25,310 nucleotides of DNA from contig NW_003128370.1 of NCBI RefSeq assembly GCF_000003605.2, positions 225,597-250,906 on the forward strand, written 5' to 3'. This document shows positions 12,101 to 21,317 of this stretch, piece after piece. A program made the position numbers and the translations under genes. Every line of letters begins with the position of its first letter. The first letter of the stretch is position 1. Below the pieces are notes generated by a model. The model saw only the letters and a list, made by a program, of their open reading frames with translations, was not told where the DNA came from and ran no database searches. Origin of the DNA: Saccoglossus kowalevskii (taxonomy: Eukaryota; Hemichordata; Enteropneusta; Harrimaniidae).

Positions 12101-15100
12101 ACATTTCTATTATCTGCGTAGTAGCATTTCATGTAATTTTTACCGATATATTTGGGTTTGGTGTATGGGTCATAAAAATAGTTGTTTTAACATACGAAAA
12201 GTACACACCGAGCATACACGTCTGATTTTAAGTCAAACGCATGTGTTCTATTAATCTAACCAGAACAGTGTATATCTCTAAACTGACCAGAAATGAACAC
12301 CTTCGTTTTTATTTCTTTTCAATTATTTAAACTGCTCATCCAAATAACGTCATTAAATTTAAATCTTAATCTGCTACGTCTGTATCCTGGTTATATTGTT
12401 ATAAATACATTATAATAACCGTAGTTCCAGGGATCGAGCAAATGTCTAATACCACAGCTGTTAACAAGTTAATCGAATGATCTTCGTCCTTGTGTTTGAC
12501 GTATTATTTCCAATTGCACAAAGAACTCGTGTCTAAGCCACGGTGCGTAAATCTATGCTTTAACCATGGCAACGAACGTAAAATATGTGATATAGTACAT
12601 CGGGTCGAACGTCCACACTCCAATGAAGAACGAATTAAAAAAACCACTGCTACACGTGCCATACGTCATGTCAAAGTTCAATATTGGTAATAACGTTGCA
12701 CACACACGACCCTGCGCAGACAATGTGAAGCAGGTAAATCACACTTACTATGATTTAATGGTACCCTGCGATTAATAAGTGTGCAGTAAAAATAAAATGA
12801 AAACAATCTACAATAACTATTTTATTACCGTTTGACGAGGTGAATGAACATTGAATACGTCTGGGTTTATGTTATTTCGTTCGCTGGTATAATATCAAAA
12901 TGTGTTGTCATAAATTGTTACGTAATGTTAAAATTAATACAAATCTTCAAAATGTGTTTGTTGTTTATTGGAAAAGAATCTATCTGACAAAAATATATTA
13001 TATGACAGTTTGAGCCAAATTCAACGTTTGCAATACTGAACATATATTGCTGCCCATATATGCATTGCATTATGGGAGATAACGTCCCATTGTATATGAT
13101 GGAAAACTTTTATTTCACTTTCTTGAAATTATTTCGACATGTTAGATTTCATATCAATAACATTATATGACGTTTTCATCTCATGACATCAAACAAACAC
13201 TTTTGAAACATGAATATACAATCACCATAAAAACCAGTGAAAAAATTATAATTTTTCAAGATATTTCTGACTTTTGAATCATCATTCGGTGACCCCTATC
13301 TTTGTTGTCATTTCCGGTACTCTGATGGTATGAACTGATAATAATATAAGACGAGCATGACACGTACGTTCGACATAAACCTCCTTAAAGCGTCATCTTA
13401 TGAATAATGAATTATTCAGAATGTCCCAATAATTCAATTTTTAACGTCATACGATATTTTCCCTATTGAAATATTTATTGATTCGGTACAAGATTTTGAA
13501 ATATAACGAAATCATACTGCCACAAAATAGCATGGTAAAATTTATTCAAAAGCGCAGTATTTGAACCTTTGCGCGAAAAGGAGTTCGGTAGCCAATCAAT
13601 ACTCATAATACATATTAATGAGTGAAAATGAGTGCGGAACACTTAGACAACTCTATGTCATCAGGCGATGGGCTACAAATACGGATTTTACAGTCGTTGC
13701 AGATTAGAATTGTATCTTCTAACAATATATGTGTGTGGATTATCTGACAGCGTGAACGTATTAAAGTCCAAACTCTGTGAAATGTGACAGTGGGGGAGAC
13801 ATCACCTGGATCCACATGTCAGTAGAACTGAAACATAGTACTAGTAAATAACGACACTAAAATGCGTGCGACAAAGTGGACATTAAATACGTATGATTAA
13901 CTGACTATGTTTGAACAACGTCGTAACAAAACAACACGCAACACAACATTCCTATTGTGTAGAGTAGAATATCTGCGATTATTCCGGAAACACCCTCGCT
14001 GATAATCAGAGAGAAGGGCTGGTACTTGTGCATCTGTTGTTGCGTTCACAAGAGAGTGATTAAAACACTGACTGTGTTTGACACCCCCTCCCCTCTCATC
14101 GCAAATCATTGTGATAAATTTACTCTGACAACAATCAGGTTGGTAGTCCCGGCAATCCCGTGGCAATCTTCCACACGTAACATACGTGTTTGCTTTGAAT
14201 ATATAAAAGAAATGTCCGAGTACAGAGAGTTTTAATCCCACGCTCACGCCTTTACTGATCTTCTGATCATGCAAACCAAGTTATTTGCAACAGTGGACGC
14301 GATTGCGGAAGGCTTTTTTGGTGCGCGGTACCGGTCGTTCTCTCTCTCACGGCAGCCACTAGCGAATCGATGAATATCACATCAGTGAACATTGAATAGC
14401 ACATGGCGAAATTAAAACAATTTAAGCAGTGTATATATCTTTTACTCGATTAATGCATACACGCACTTGTGGTTTAGATTACCGAAGAACGATGACAGCT
14501 GTAACATTTTCCGATGCCGAACAAGTACAATCGCTCAGTATATGTGTCATCTGAAACGTTGCATGTACATCCTAATCGTGTTTGTTTATGCTTATGAAAG
14601 CCGTGATGGTGCATAGGTCGTTGACGAGAATTCAATATTCTGAAACAAGTATCGACTATAAATTACTATGTTTGTTTCCCCAACTTAAGAAATAACATAA
14701 AAGGCAATAAAGACCTTATCTGCGTTTTTTGTATTTACATTTTTTTTTGTGTTCTACGTTATTACTCAATTGTATATTGCTATACCCATGCTGTCGGGCA
14801 ATAAGAAGTTACCATAGAGTCCGCAAGTCAAGTTATAATTAAACTACCTGCGAATTACTTAAATGTAATTTGTCTAAGTTTGATAATAGTGGGCCATTCC
14901 TTTCTAAAAAATACTTTAATGAGGTGTAATAATGAATTACTGTGAGCATATTGGCGTCAGAAGTGTTCATAGGAATAAATAATATTCACCAGCTCAAAGC
15001 CCGTATTCACCAAACAGAATAAAAATGTTGTTCAGTAACTATGCCACGGGCATGTTTTTATTATGTCCCCATACGTTCAGTACATTTTATTTTAACATTA

Positions 15101-18100
15101 CGTGGCTGGAAAAAGAAAATATGCACACTGAGAGCCCTGCACATGCGTTGACCTCAGTTTTATTACAATCAATTGTCTGTAACTTTTACCATTTCGTGTT
15201 ATATTCATAGTTGACTGTGTAGTCCAATCAGTATACTTAATAACGAAATGAACATTATAGTCACAATTATCAATCGTTTCAACACTTCGGCGCATGTGGC
15301 GCGTATCGAACATAGACCACCGCGCCATTTACGAATCAGACGAACTCAAATTTCCTATTCACGAAAATTAATGTAGCTTATTTTCAGCACCCGGCGTGCG
15401 TACAGTTTCATATCGTCATTATTCCATCTACGTTGACTTCTCGCGTCACATGATTTTCGCATTTATTCGAGCATGATGTTAAAATGATCAAACTGAGTAT
15501 TTCATTTTAGAGGTAATCTATTTTGTTGCCAGACTGACAAGCTACTTTCACATGTGATTGACGAGGCGCTGAACCTTGATGACATATGTTTTTTTTCAAT
15601 TTTGCTTGGCTTTTAGCATTTGACGTGAAAAGGGAAACAATAAAAGCTTTGTTACATGGAATACATATTGACAATAGGGAAGAGTAAAAAACAAATGTTA
15701 TTATGTATCAATTCCTTCTGATTAAGCAATGCTATTAACTGCTTAACATGTGGACAAACATTTTCAGCGCACAGCTAATTATGAGTTAGTATATTCCAGT
15801 AGTATTGAATTCAAGTACATTAATTTGAATGTCTTATTTGAATATTTTTTTGCCAGATCATGTTTTCACTACAGAATATTTTCTAGCGCAAATTAAAATT
15901 GATAACCTTACATAAAAGCATTTTTCCAACGAATCCATATTTCATGTTTGTTTCTACTAACATGACCACAATTCTGTACATTGATTTAAAGCGAGGGAGT
16001 CGTCACCTGCGCATGCGTCAGATGGCCATAGCGTGTTATTGTTCCCAATTAAGCGTCTACCCATGAACCTTTGCGTTTTAGCGCGTGTTATCGTTGCTTG
16101 AGACTCTATTCCCGCGCGTGCACAGGTGACGACCCTCCCGCTTTAATATGCTGGTGTTTTGGGTGCCATATTATGGAGGGTTTAGCGGCATCCGGGAAAT
16201 GTCGGCTGTTGCACTTATGTTGGCATGGGAAGAACTAGACACAAGTAACAGTGAGAATAAGACATACATTATAGCAAAGAGCAGTGTGGAAATAAAACTT
16301 CTATAGTTTGTGGAATATTTATGTTCTCCTCTGATGATGTAACGCTTAGTTTGACAATCATACCAAACTTATGAAAAGATAAGTTGGTGTCGTTATGTCC
16401 AGTTTCGTGTTTAGATCTATTTCAGGACACACTGTATCTACTAGGTATTACTAATACGCTAACCATTCAATTAACTATTATTAGTCGTATTTTGACATCT
16501 CCACGAAATCAATTATTTACAAGTAGAGATTATAAATATTAGCGGGGCGCTTCGGTTAATAGAGCTTCAAAAACAAACTGCATTTGAGTCGCACACGCGT
16601 ATGCTAAGTCATGAAATCTCCTTTTAATATCGGGTGATGAAGTATAATTGCAAAAAAGCTCTACAATTTAAGACGAACGAACAAGATTTATCGCAATTTC
16701 ATTAGCATGAACAGATCAGTGTACATATTGGTTTTCTTGATTTTCTGTTCAATCATTCTCGAATAATATAAGTGCATGGATTAGCAGGTTCAGGCAATCA
16801 GACATTTTGCGTGCATTCGTATGGACTTAATCGCTTCGTGACGACTGTTATAGTAAAGTCTATGTATACGGTTCAGATTAATGATCCATTATTACAGTTA
16901 ATATATACTTTGGGCAATATGGCAAAGATAAGGAATCAGTAATACACTAAAGCTAAAACTAATAAATTTTAAATAACATGTCAGTAATCAGTGAATTTGA
17001 ACATACAAGCTGCAGATTTGTTTGATTTCTGAGCTGAAATTAATGTAAAAATAAAATGCATGTTACATTAAAGCGCGGTGGTCGTCGCGCAGTGCGTGTT
17101 AGAGTTTCATGTAAATAAACACGCATTGTATACGTCGCTACGATCCCATATCGAACAGGACGCGACGCGACGACTGCCGCCCTTTAAAGATTCAAATTCA
17201 CGCAACATCACTTGAGTTGCAGTGCAACAACACCAAGTAGCTAGAGGCAGTAATCCGCAGGAAAGGGGGAAATAGCAAATAGTTGCCCCTTTTTTTATTT
17301 TCTGTAAAATACTCGTATTTGATTAATTGTAACCATGTATGAATTAGCCTTATATTTAAAACTGGTATATTGACGTCGATATGGAATTAATTGTAACCCT
17401 GCTTTTTTAAGTTAATACGTTTTCGTTTATTTGAGTTAAATTTACTGACCTGAATTAGCCCTGCTTTTCAAGTTGTTACATTGTCGACGATGTGGAATTC
17501 AATTTAGTGTTATTACTAAATTACACGTTGTAATATTTCGGTCTACGGGGAGTTTATTGTAGTATGGGACATGTGCATTGTCATCTATGGAGGGTAATTG
17601 TAGTATGAACATGTACATTATCATTGATGGTGGAATTTCATTGCCCAAAACCGTGATAAGTTAGGTAAAATTTTCGCATCAATTTGTGCAAAGTTTTTCA
17701 TACTTCTAAAACAGTATTGCCATCCCAAACTACACTTATACTCTGTGGCCATGTGGTATAGTCTTAATTTATTTATTTTAAATCGGCCACAGAGATAATA
17801 TACTACAAATATATCAAGTCATGAGCTACTTGTATGCAGGTAGACGTATTCTTATTGACATTATAAGTTTGACCTTATTATTGGAAATTTAATACATTTA
17901 GATTGACAGTGTACGTGATCAAAAATGACTATGATCGACATGTTTATGTAATCTTCTTATTCTTTGGAGAAGTCGACTACATGTTGTCTTCGACTTTATG
18001 TCACAGGGTACCACAGACTTAGGAATCGACGGGAGAATGAGGGATCCTATTGACTCTAGTGTTGTATTTTTGTATTCTGAACCAATTTAATTAAATTAAG

Positions 18101-21100
18101 CTGCTTTTCGTGTTTTTATCAGTTATTTTCTGTTATTGTTCTGCGACAATGTGAATACTTTAGACACGCAATAGCAAATAAGTGTGGTTATCATTATAGC
18201 AATGGTCTCGATTCCTACCTCAATTTAACCACTTCAGTGGCCTTCACGCACGACAATTTACATAGATAACGTGGAGGTGTTTATTACATGGTCTTGTATA
18301 TTTACCGAACCGTACGATTTTGTGTTTTGTTTTGTTTTGTTTTGTTTTGTTTTGTTCTGTTGTGTTGAGTCGCGTTGTGTTTTGTTGTATTGTAAAGTAT
18401 TGTCGAAATCAAAGTTACGACACTGTGTCGACTTGTGTCGCATGCGCTGTGTTGTATTGTGTATGAAAAGCTTCTCTGATATTCAACTGTAATGTATTAC
18501 GTGGTGCCGTGTTGTGTCGTGTAGATTTTGCTATAATAAGCTACCTCCCCAAAATATCAATCAACAACACGCTGTTAGTGTCCCCGGGGAGTAGAAATTC
18601 ATCAGCAACTCTATTCAGATACACTTCACGCTCGTACCTGGGCATTCATCTTTCATATCCATATTCACGACATATTACAGACAGATAATTTCACTCAAAT
18701 CGGTTTGTCTGCTTTCGAGTTATTCTATAGTGAAATTTCAATTCCATTGGACTGGAAAACATTTGTTAGCTCAAACAGACTAAAGTCAATTATTTCCCTA
18801 ACATTACCTAAGTACTGTACGTCATCATTTTTAGAAGAAGCCTGCATTTTGATTCTGAATTCCCTGTGGTGCTTATCACTTGAGATAAATTACCTTCCCG
18901 AGCGGTTATTGCAAATAAGGATAGTCACCTAAAGCCCCATCCTATCGTGGTTTGCTTCCTTCGTTAAATTTGGGAGGATATTAATATCATGAATCAAAAG
19001 GTATGAGGTATTGGTTTGAGTTAAATGTAAATGTTACATCCGTCAAGCACCATTAGATATGCTTATACGAGATTGTCCACTACTATTAGAAACTATTACT
19101 CTCACATTTTCTTTTACACATGCGCATTTCAGCATATGTACCAGTATTTGTTGTAAATCTTGTAACACATATTCAATGTCCGATTCTATAAGTAAATACA
19201 TATTTCGATAGTATCTGACAGTATGTTTATGGAAAAACGTCAAAAATGACAATTGAACAGTAGTCTTTATAATTCATTATTTCAAAATACTTTAATTGAA
19301 AAACACAACAAAATGACGCACTGACAATAATGTAAAATGTTCGCAGTTCGTCGCATTCATAGGTATCCTCCAAGGAAAAATGTATGATTCGTTCTCTCAA
19401 TGTCACCGAACAAAATTCCGATATATTTGCAACATAAACAAATCCATAGGAACCACGTTTAGTGCTATAAATCACAGTAATAACATGATATAAAAATATA
19501 ATGTATCAACCACCGCCTATAATAAATGTTTGCATTTTACAAATATAATCGGTTAATCGCAGGGCTATTCATGAAAATCATCAGAATTACATTGATTGCA
19601 TAGAATTCTTTTGACTTAAGTTATATATTGGTCGTCACCAAGTCGTGTTCAAAAGCTACACAGTATTGTTCGGATAATCGAATATCGTTTGAATATTGTA
19701 ATCTGTTCATGCACATGATTTTTGAATAAACATATGGGTCACTTGGTATGACGGCAAATGTTATTAAACACTACACTCCAAATTATTGAAAATGCGTAAT
19801 ATGCATATTTTGTCAAGTTTACTAAAGTCATACAATTTCGTAGTATTATATATTGATCAATTTGCATATTACACTAGAACTGCCTACACTAATTTGAACA
19901 AAATTGTGTTTTAATAACTCATTCTTTCCTTTATTATTCGCAGGGGTTTCAGTAATATGTAGCATTCTGACATTGACCGTGATCGCCGGGGATCGTTACT
20001 TTGCAATCCTCCACCCACTGCGTGCACGAATCACCGAACGAAATACCGGCATCGTGATCGCAGCGGTCTGGACAATCTCGATTCTAATCAACATACCGAT
20101 AACAATCCACTTGACTTACGAAGAGCATACCTGGGACGATGGCGTGTTCCAGACCTTCTGCTACGAGGATTGGGAATTCACGCCAGCGGAGGGATGGTAC
20201 ACACTCAGCTTGTTTGTTGTAGCGTACCTGGTACCGCTGGGAATAATGATGTTTGCATATCTGTCTATTGGAAGGAGGCTGTGGATTACAAGAGCTCCCG
20301 GAGAACGAATCGAATCAACAGTTGCGACCCAAGATAAAATGAAACGCAAGGTTGGAACGCTATGTACTCAGTTACATCACAATTCACAGACACAATTCAG
20401 ACATGTCTATCCCTGAGAACCATTTTTTGATCTATTCGGGCCATAATATAAAATACACAGTTAGTGAAATTAGTCGCAGGTACATTCTTCCATTGATATT
20501 ACGCACGTTACATTTTATTGTGAAGGTTCACTAATCTAAACTTCTCTATTTTTCGTTTATTTAGGTTATTCGAATGTTGATTGTTGTTGTCGTCACATTT
20601 GCCATATGTTGGTTGCCATACCAACTATTTATGGTATGTATAGATTGGGGGCCTAACCTCGGGGTGAGTACAATTTCATTCATAATATTGCTCTTTCTAA
20701 AACACAAAAAATTAAAAAAGCTGAGTTCACGACACGTGCTAATAATATATATACATACACACATGTAAGCAAACGATTCAAGCACTTCACAAACAATGTA
20801 GACTCCATAAAAAGGGCATTATCTCAAGATGTTGTTAGTTTTACCCAATATATCTCGAATTATTATTAATAATTGTGATTTTTGATTTACGGGTATGTAA
20901 AACGAAATTACATTAACGGATGTAACTGATAACTTTTCCAATGAAATCCTTAGCACCCCGTCGGATAATTCTGGTAGTGATTTCTCAATCACAAAAGTGT
21001 AAACAAACGATAATCGGTGTATGTGAACGGCGATCTGTTATGCAAATGCAGAACAACACTTCTGAAAACAATCATTTGTATTTCCTTCGCAGGTCCCCGT

Positions 21101-21317
21101 ACCGATAAAGAAAGATATCTTCTTCTACACCTTGTGGCTTGGATACGCCAACTCTGCGCTGAACCCATTGATATACTGCGGCTTTAATGAAAACTTTAGG
21201 CGTGGTTTCATTCAAGTGTTCTCTTGTCGTTGCTGGCGAAAGCGGAGAGGTCTCCGCCCAGTGAAGTCTTCGTACAACAGTCATACCGATGGTACTGTCT
21301 TAGAATCAGTCGCCTAG
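8838..21317 (+). CDS. Class A GPCR, neuropeptide receptor (RFamide/NPFF/QRFP-like), 4 exons, complete
   Basis: Joining 8838-9150, 19944-20350, 20565-20663 and 21093-21317 gives one open frame of 347 residues ending in TAG. It reads as a seven-helix plasma-membrane receptor that would couple an extracellular peptide to heterotrimeric G proteins. Visible landmarks: sequons N2 and N6; N42 (1.50); D70 (2.50); C97 (3.25) paired with C177; S111 (3.39); I112 (3.40); D121-R122-Y123; W147 (4.50); P202 (5.50); Y210 (5.58); F252 (6.44); C255-W256-L257-P258; N297-P-L-I-Y301; helix 8 from about 305; C318/C320 as possible palmitoylation sites. Family resemblance, from recall and not a search: Q104 (3.32) with VQGVSV in helix 3, an EDW after C177, and NENFRRGF in helix 8 recall NPFF and QRFP receptors, while the KRKV/CWLP block also resembles tachykinin receptors. 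D267 (6.59) followed by Trp recalls NPY receptors. The exact subfamily is unresolved. Length is normal, with a short third loop and short tail, and no disabling lesion. Confidence 0.93.
9302..9315. repeat. Short (CA)n microsatellite
   Basis: About six CA units run here, preceded by CAAAATAAAACAAAA. It lies in intron 1, just after the donor region. Confidence 0.7.
10022..10049. repeat. Imperfect 28-bp palindrome
   Basis: TATGTGTGACTTTT is followed immediately by AAAAGTGTCACATA. The halves are reverse complements except at two positions. It lies in intron 1, with no flanking duplication seen and no function assigned. Confidence 0.6.
11190..11880. repeat. Degenerate repeat array in intron 1
   Basis: A phrase of the form gagaaacggttgatgacat recurs in diverged copies at about 11238, 11337, 11473 and 11599, with a weaker one near 11758. 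Spacings are roughly 100-160 bp. GAGAAAYGGTTKATGACAT is shared closely by the 11238 and 11599 copies. Accompanying text such as aagtttgaatgaaatc (11569-11584) resembles the non-coding repeat phrases found dispersed in many marine invertebrate genomes. This is recall, not a search result. Unit boundaries are unclear. Confidence 0.5.
11926..11952. repeat. (TA)n microsatellite
   Basis: A short TATGTATAG stretch leads into a run of alternating TA ending at 11952, inside intron 1. Confidence 0.8.
11994..12034. repeat. T-rich tandem duplication, period 26 bp
   Basis: CAGTTTATTTTTATT occurs at 11994-12008 and again at 12020-12034, joined by a related TATAGTTTATTA segment. It is low-complexity sequence next to the TA tract. 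Confidence 0.65.
12041..15980. other. Central intron 1 segment, no gene recognised
   Basis: The segment is AT-rich with scattered short open frames. The longest, 125 codons on the minus strand (13897-14274), is Cys- and Arg-rich, matches no family I know and has no splice or promoter support. A patch near 14270-14370 is noticeably GC-richer than its surroundings but has no recognisable content. Confidence 0.5.
15986..16146. mobile_element. MITE-like element 1, TTAA-bounded, long terminal inverted repeats
   Basis: The ends TTAAAGCG...CGCTTTAA are inverted repeats of about 32 bp with five mismatches. Both arms contain the core GTCGTCACCTG or its complement (left about 15986-16017, right about 16115-16146). 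The interior is about 100 bp, non-coding, and has two related TAGCG(CG)TGTTAT-type segments near 16029 and 16079. TTAA at both ends is the target choice of piggyBac-type transposons (established knowledge), but assignment to that group is inference. The left arm contains an NRF1-like TGCGCATGCG. Confidence 0.6.
17068..17187. mobile_element. MITE-like element 2, related to element 1
   Basis: The left end TTAAAGCGCGGTGGTCGTCGCG and the complement of the right end, TTAAAGGGCGGCAGTCGTCGCG, match at 19 of 22 positions. The design is that of the element at 15986: TTAAAG, a G-rich stretch, then GTCGTC. Interior arms AGTGCGTGTT (17091-17100) and AACACGCATT (17118-17127) form a second, smaller inverted repeat. 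The 120-bp element has no coding capacity, so any mobility would need a transposase supplied elsewhere. Confidence 0.55.
17341..17502. repeat. Diverged tandem duplication, period about 111 bp
   Basis: GAATTAGCC at 17341 and 17452 starts two partly similar segments. Both continue to an ATTG(A/T)CG(T/A)CGAT(A/G)TGGAATT block (ending near 17391 and 17502), and the phrase CCCTGCTTTT also recurs. Similarity is patchy, which suggests an old duplication. Confidence 0.5.
17556..17630. repeat. Tandem duplication of a 34/35-bp unit, period 41 bp
   Basis: The units at 17556-17590 and 17597-17630 both begin ATTGTAGTATG and end ATGG. They differ at a few positions and by one base of length. This sits directly after the previous duplication and has no known function. 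Confidence 0.7.
17741..17794. repeat. 10-bp perfect inverted repeat, 34-nt loop
   Basis: CTCTGTGGCC (17741-17750) and GGCCACAGAG (17785-17794) are perfect reverse complements around an AT-rich loop. It is possibly a small fold-back remnant. No role is assigned. Confidence 0.6.
18318..18520. repeat. (TTTTG)n array with decayed flank
   Basis: Seven or so near-perfect TTTTG units run from about 18318 to 18355. They grade into GTTGTGT/TTGTG/GTCG variants up to about 18520, as expected for an eroding microsatellite. Reading frames across it on either strand are produced by the repeat and are not genes. Confidence 0.85.
18521..19943. other. 3' part of intron 1, no gene recognised
   Basis: AT-rich sequence without recognisable repeats or exons. 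The last 25 bases (about 19919-19943) contain the pyrimidine-rich tract and cgcag acceptor used by exon 2. Confidence 0.5.
19944..20350 (+). CDS. Receptor exon 2: TM3 to third intracellular loop
   Basis: The exon encodes the last two bases of codon 105 through K240. It holds the rest of TM3 with DRY at 121-123, intracellular loop 2 (HPLRA), TM4 with W147 and P156, an extracellular loop 2 rich in Asp/Glu (E164, E165, D169, D170, E179, D180, E182, E187) with disulfide C177, TM5 with P202 and Y210, and intracellular loop 3 up to KRK (238-240). The acceptor is a T-rich tract ending cgcag. The donor is AAG followed by gttgga, which lacks the usual A/G at +3 and the G at +5, so it looks weak. It is accepted because the next exon continues the KRKV-to-TM6 sequence in phase 0. 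Confidence 0.93.
20351..20564 (+). other. Intron 2 (214 bp, phase 0)
   Basis: This short AT-rich intron has a weak donor (gttgga). It ends with a pyrimidine-rich stretch, a ctaatc branch-point-like sequence at 20531-20536 and an acceptor tttag. Its length is not a multiple of three. Retention would add 21 residues after K240 and stop at 20414-20416, leaving a receptor without TM6 and TM7. Confidence 0.85.
20565..20663 (+). CDS. Receptor exon 3: TM6
   Basis: This 33-codon exon (residues 241-273) opens with VIRML and encodes TM6, with F252 (6.44) and the C255-W256-L257-P258 toggle-switch motif. D267 falls at 6.59, counting from P258 as 6.50, and is followed by W268. An acidic residue at 6.59 contacts the C-terminal arginine of the ligand in NPY-type receptors (established knowledge). 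Both boundaries are phase 0: the acceptor is tttag and the donor is GGG followed by gtgagt. Exon size and phase make it cleanly skippable, which would delete TM6. Confidence 0.92.
20664..21092 (+). other. Intron 3 (429 bp, phase 0)
   Basis: The donor gtgagta is strong and the acceptor is tttccttcgcag. The frame stays open for 34 codons into the intron (stop at 20766-20768) and would give a hydrophobic, then Lys-rich tail if retained. I read this as chance, because the strong donor and the exon 4 sequence fit the receptor. Nothing else is recognised inside. Confidence 0.85.
21093..21317 (+). CDS. Receptor exon 4: TM7, helix 8 and C-terminal tail
   Basis: The exon encodes residues 274-347 and the TAG stop (21315-21317). 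Extracellular loop 3 (PVPIKK) leads into TM7 with N293-S294 and N297-P298-L299-I300-Y301. Helix 8 follows (NENFRRGF, 305-312), then a Cys/Arg/Lys-rich segment (C318, C320) likely at the membrane face. The tail carries S332, S333, S336, T338, T341 and S345 as possible kinase or arrestin sites. The last three residues, S-V-A, are only a weak match to a class I PDZ ligand. The stop is in a natural position for the family, so the C-terminus looks complete. Confidence 0.92.
   Translation, partial: VPVPIKKDIFFYTLWLGYANSALNPLIYCGFNENFRRGFIQVFSCRCWRKRRGLRPVKSSYNSHTDGTVLESVA

Larger units (their letters stand above)
9151..19943 (+). other. Intron 1 of the receptor gene (10,793 bp, phase 1)
   Basis: The intron starts gtgagt after CAAG and ends in a T-rich tract followed by cgcag. 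It splits codon 105 after its first base; G plus GG restores glycine in the helix 3 sequence VQGVSV, so the join is well supported. Its length contrasts with the 214-bp and 429-bp introns that follow. I found no convincing coding exon inside. It carries the repeats listed separately: an array near 11.2-11.8 kb, a TA tract, two MITE-like elements, tandem duplications at 17.3-17.6 kb and TTTTG repeats at 18.3 kb. If splicing fails, the frame stops at 9198-9200 after 16 further residues. Confidence 0.9.

Noticed and set aside
13066-13084. TGCATTATGGGAGATAAC phrase resembling short repeats seen in some marine invertebrates
   Set aside because: A single short occurrence, too little to assign a repeat family or a phylum.
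13897-14274. 125-codon minus-strand open frame, Cys/Arg-rich
   Set aside because: No recognisable domain, signal peptide or promoter. It lies inside intron 1 and overlaps an equally long-looking plus-strand frame. Its length is reachable by chance in 25 kb.
18258-18492. Overlapping open frames on both strands near 18.3 kb
   Set aside because: They are created by the stop-poor (TTTTG)n repeat. The Cys/Val/Leu/Phe and Lys/Gln/Asn runs are translations of the repeat.
20664-20768. Open reading through intron 3 giving a hydrophobic tail
   Set aside because: The donor is a strong gtgagt, and splicing to exon 4 restores TM7 with NPLIY. The open stretch is short and probably accidental.
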